The notes under the pieces are model-generated. The model was not told where the DNA came from and did not search any database. It saw nothing but the letters and a program-made list of their open reading frames with translations. Shown piece after piece: positions 5,540-5,819 of a DNA stretch of 5,819 nt; the stretch's first letter is position 1, and each line of letters opens with the position of its first letter. Location of the stretch: NCBI GenBank assembly GCA_019310865.1, contig JAFDDL010000259.1:1-5819 (forward strand), written 5' to 3'. This DNA comes from Deltaproteobacteria bacterium (GTDB taxonomy: Bacteria > Desulfobacterota > Desulfobacteria > Desulfobacterales > JAFDDL01). Both the position numbers and the translations under genes were made by a program.

Positions 5540-5566
5540 ATGAAGGCTTCCAAGGCAAACGCATGA
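5540..5566 (+). other. Possible 8-codon leader ORF overlapping the downstream start (ATGA)
   Basis: ATG at 5540 opens a frame for MKASKANA, whose TGA at 5564-5566 overlaps the ATG at 5563 as ATGA. Both starts begin with the same eight bases, ATGAAGGC. A translated mini-ORF here would couple to the main gene. It may equally be a chance or duplicated start context; its Shine-Dalgarno (TAGG) is poor. Confidence 0.2.
5552..5555 (+). promoter_or_regulatory. Ribosome binding site of the URO-D-like gene
   Basis: AAGG lies seven bases before the ATG at 5563 and supports that start. The extended AAGGC (5552-5556) is complementary to GCCTT (5503-5507) in the middle of the pseudoknot, so it could be masked when stem 2 is not formed. 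Confidence 0.45.
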
Positions 5567-5819
5567 AGGCAACCCTTAAACCGAAGAGCAAACACGATCT
5601 GTTGATGGATACCATCAACCACAAGACAAGTGGACCTATTCCCCATTGGATCGATTTTGAGCCTGGCATCGCTCACAAACTCTCACGTCATTACGGCGTT
5701 GATGATATCTTTCATCTGGTTGAAAACGCCATCGAATTAATTGATTACAAGCGCCCAAACACGTCACTTACCCCAACACTTATTGGCCCATCACTGAAAG
5801 GCCACCGTTTTTCCAAGCC
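5563..5819 (+). CDS. Uroporphyrinogen decarboxylase (URO-D)-like / corrinoid methyltransferase-family protein, N-terminal part
   Basis: The frame starts at ATG 5563 and is open to the window edge (85 complete codons). Upstream in frame there is a TAG at 5533-5535 and no other ATG. The N-terminus has the layout of catabolic URO-D-like proteins: a helix around residues 11-19 (HDLLMDTIN), a short HKTSGPIPHWIDF strand where relatives read roughly H-x-x-PDRVP-x-D (22-32), then a helix ending in LSRHYGVDD (40-48), as in the common L-x-x-Y-x-G-x-x-D pattern. In anaerobes such proteins often move methyl groups between corrinoid proteins and a thiol or tetrahydrofolate, as MtaA/MtbA do, rather than make heme. 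Catalytic residues lie beyond the window, so the reaction cannot be checked. Its upstream region carries a sigma-54 promoter, candidate enhancer sites and a structured leader, which argues for an inducible catabolic role under the divergent activator. Confidence 0.6.
   Translation, partial: MKATLKPKSKHDLLMDTINHKTSGPIPHWIDFEPGIAHKLSRHYGVDDIFHLVENAIELIDYKRPNTSLTPTLIGPSLKGHRFSK

Larger units (their letters stand above)
5217..5562. other. Divergent intergenic control region between the activator gene and the URO-D-like gene
   Basis: These 346 bases are AT-richer than the flanks and contain no convincing gene; a frame of about 110 codons crossing 5185-5517 has no family character and runs over the regulatory sites. 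From left to right I see the activator's 5' leader and sigma-70 promoter, two related palindromes, an AT-rich stretch (about 5390-5430) that could be bent or bind IHF although no good IHF consensus is present, a sigma-54 promoter, and a structured leader. The layout of enhancer sites, a bendable spacer and a -24/-12 promoter is the standard one for a sigma-54-controlled target gene. Confidence 0.7.

Noticed and set aside
1..5819. Search for CRISPR repeats, tRNA or rRNA genes, insertion sequences or attachment sites.
   Set aside because: No regularly spaced repeats, cloverleaf sequences, transposase-like frames or terminal inverted repeats were seen in the window.

Overview
The window looks like part of a Gram-negative, probably strictly anaerobic genome, most likely Desulfobacterota (the sulfate-reducing deltaproteobacteria). 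This is inferred from gene style only: a very large sigma-54 activator with TPR and GAF modules, a DapL-type aminotransferase, and a catabolic uroporphyrinogen-decarboxylase (URO-D)-like gene. No marker gene in the window fixes the taxonomy.

Left block, plus strand, 1-2029: the C-terminal end of a GntR-family repressor (FCD domain) is followed by a small single-domain cupin and a class I/II PLP-dependent aminotransferase. The cupin stop and the aminotransferase ATG are 12 bases apart and share a Shine-Dalgarno, so they are almost certainly one transcript. The aminotransferase resembles LL-diaminopimelate aminotransferases overall but has changed active-site motif residues. With a GntR regulator and a cupin beside it, a catabolic or accessory role is more likely than lysine biosynthesis.

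Middle block, minus strand, 2070-5216: one long gene convergent to the aminotransferase (40 bases between the stops) encodes a 1048-residue sigma-54-dependent activator. In order it has a winged-helix-like head, a long TPR array, a GAF-type domain, a complete AAA+ sigma-54 module (GSFTGA variant of the GAFTGA loop) and an FhlA-like Fis-type helix-turn-helix.

Right block, 5217-5819: a 346-base divergent intergenic region leads to the 5' end of a URO-D/methyltransferase-like gene that starts at 5563 and leaves the window. The intergenic region appears to be a full control region: a near-consensus sigma-70 promoter firing left into the activator gene, two related FhlA-like palindromes 31 bp apart (candidate activator sites), and a -24/-12 sigma-54 promoter firing right. 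In the predicted leader of the URO-D-like gene, a 9-bp and an 8-bp perfect inverted repeat interleave in the arrangement of an H-type RNA pseudoknot. The suggested circuit is that the TPR-GAF activator, made from its own sigma-70 promoter, binds the palindromes and drives the URO-D-like gene, with a possible second RNA-level control in the leader. The pseudoknot and the promoter/site architecture are the most novel parts of the window.
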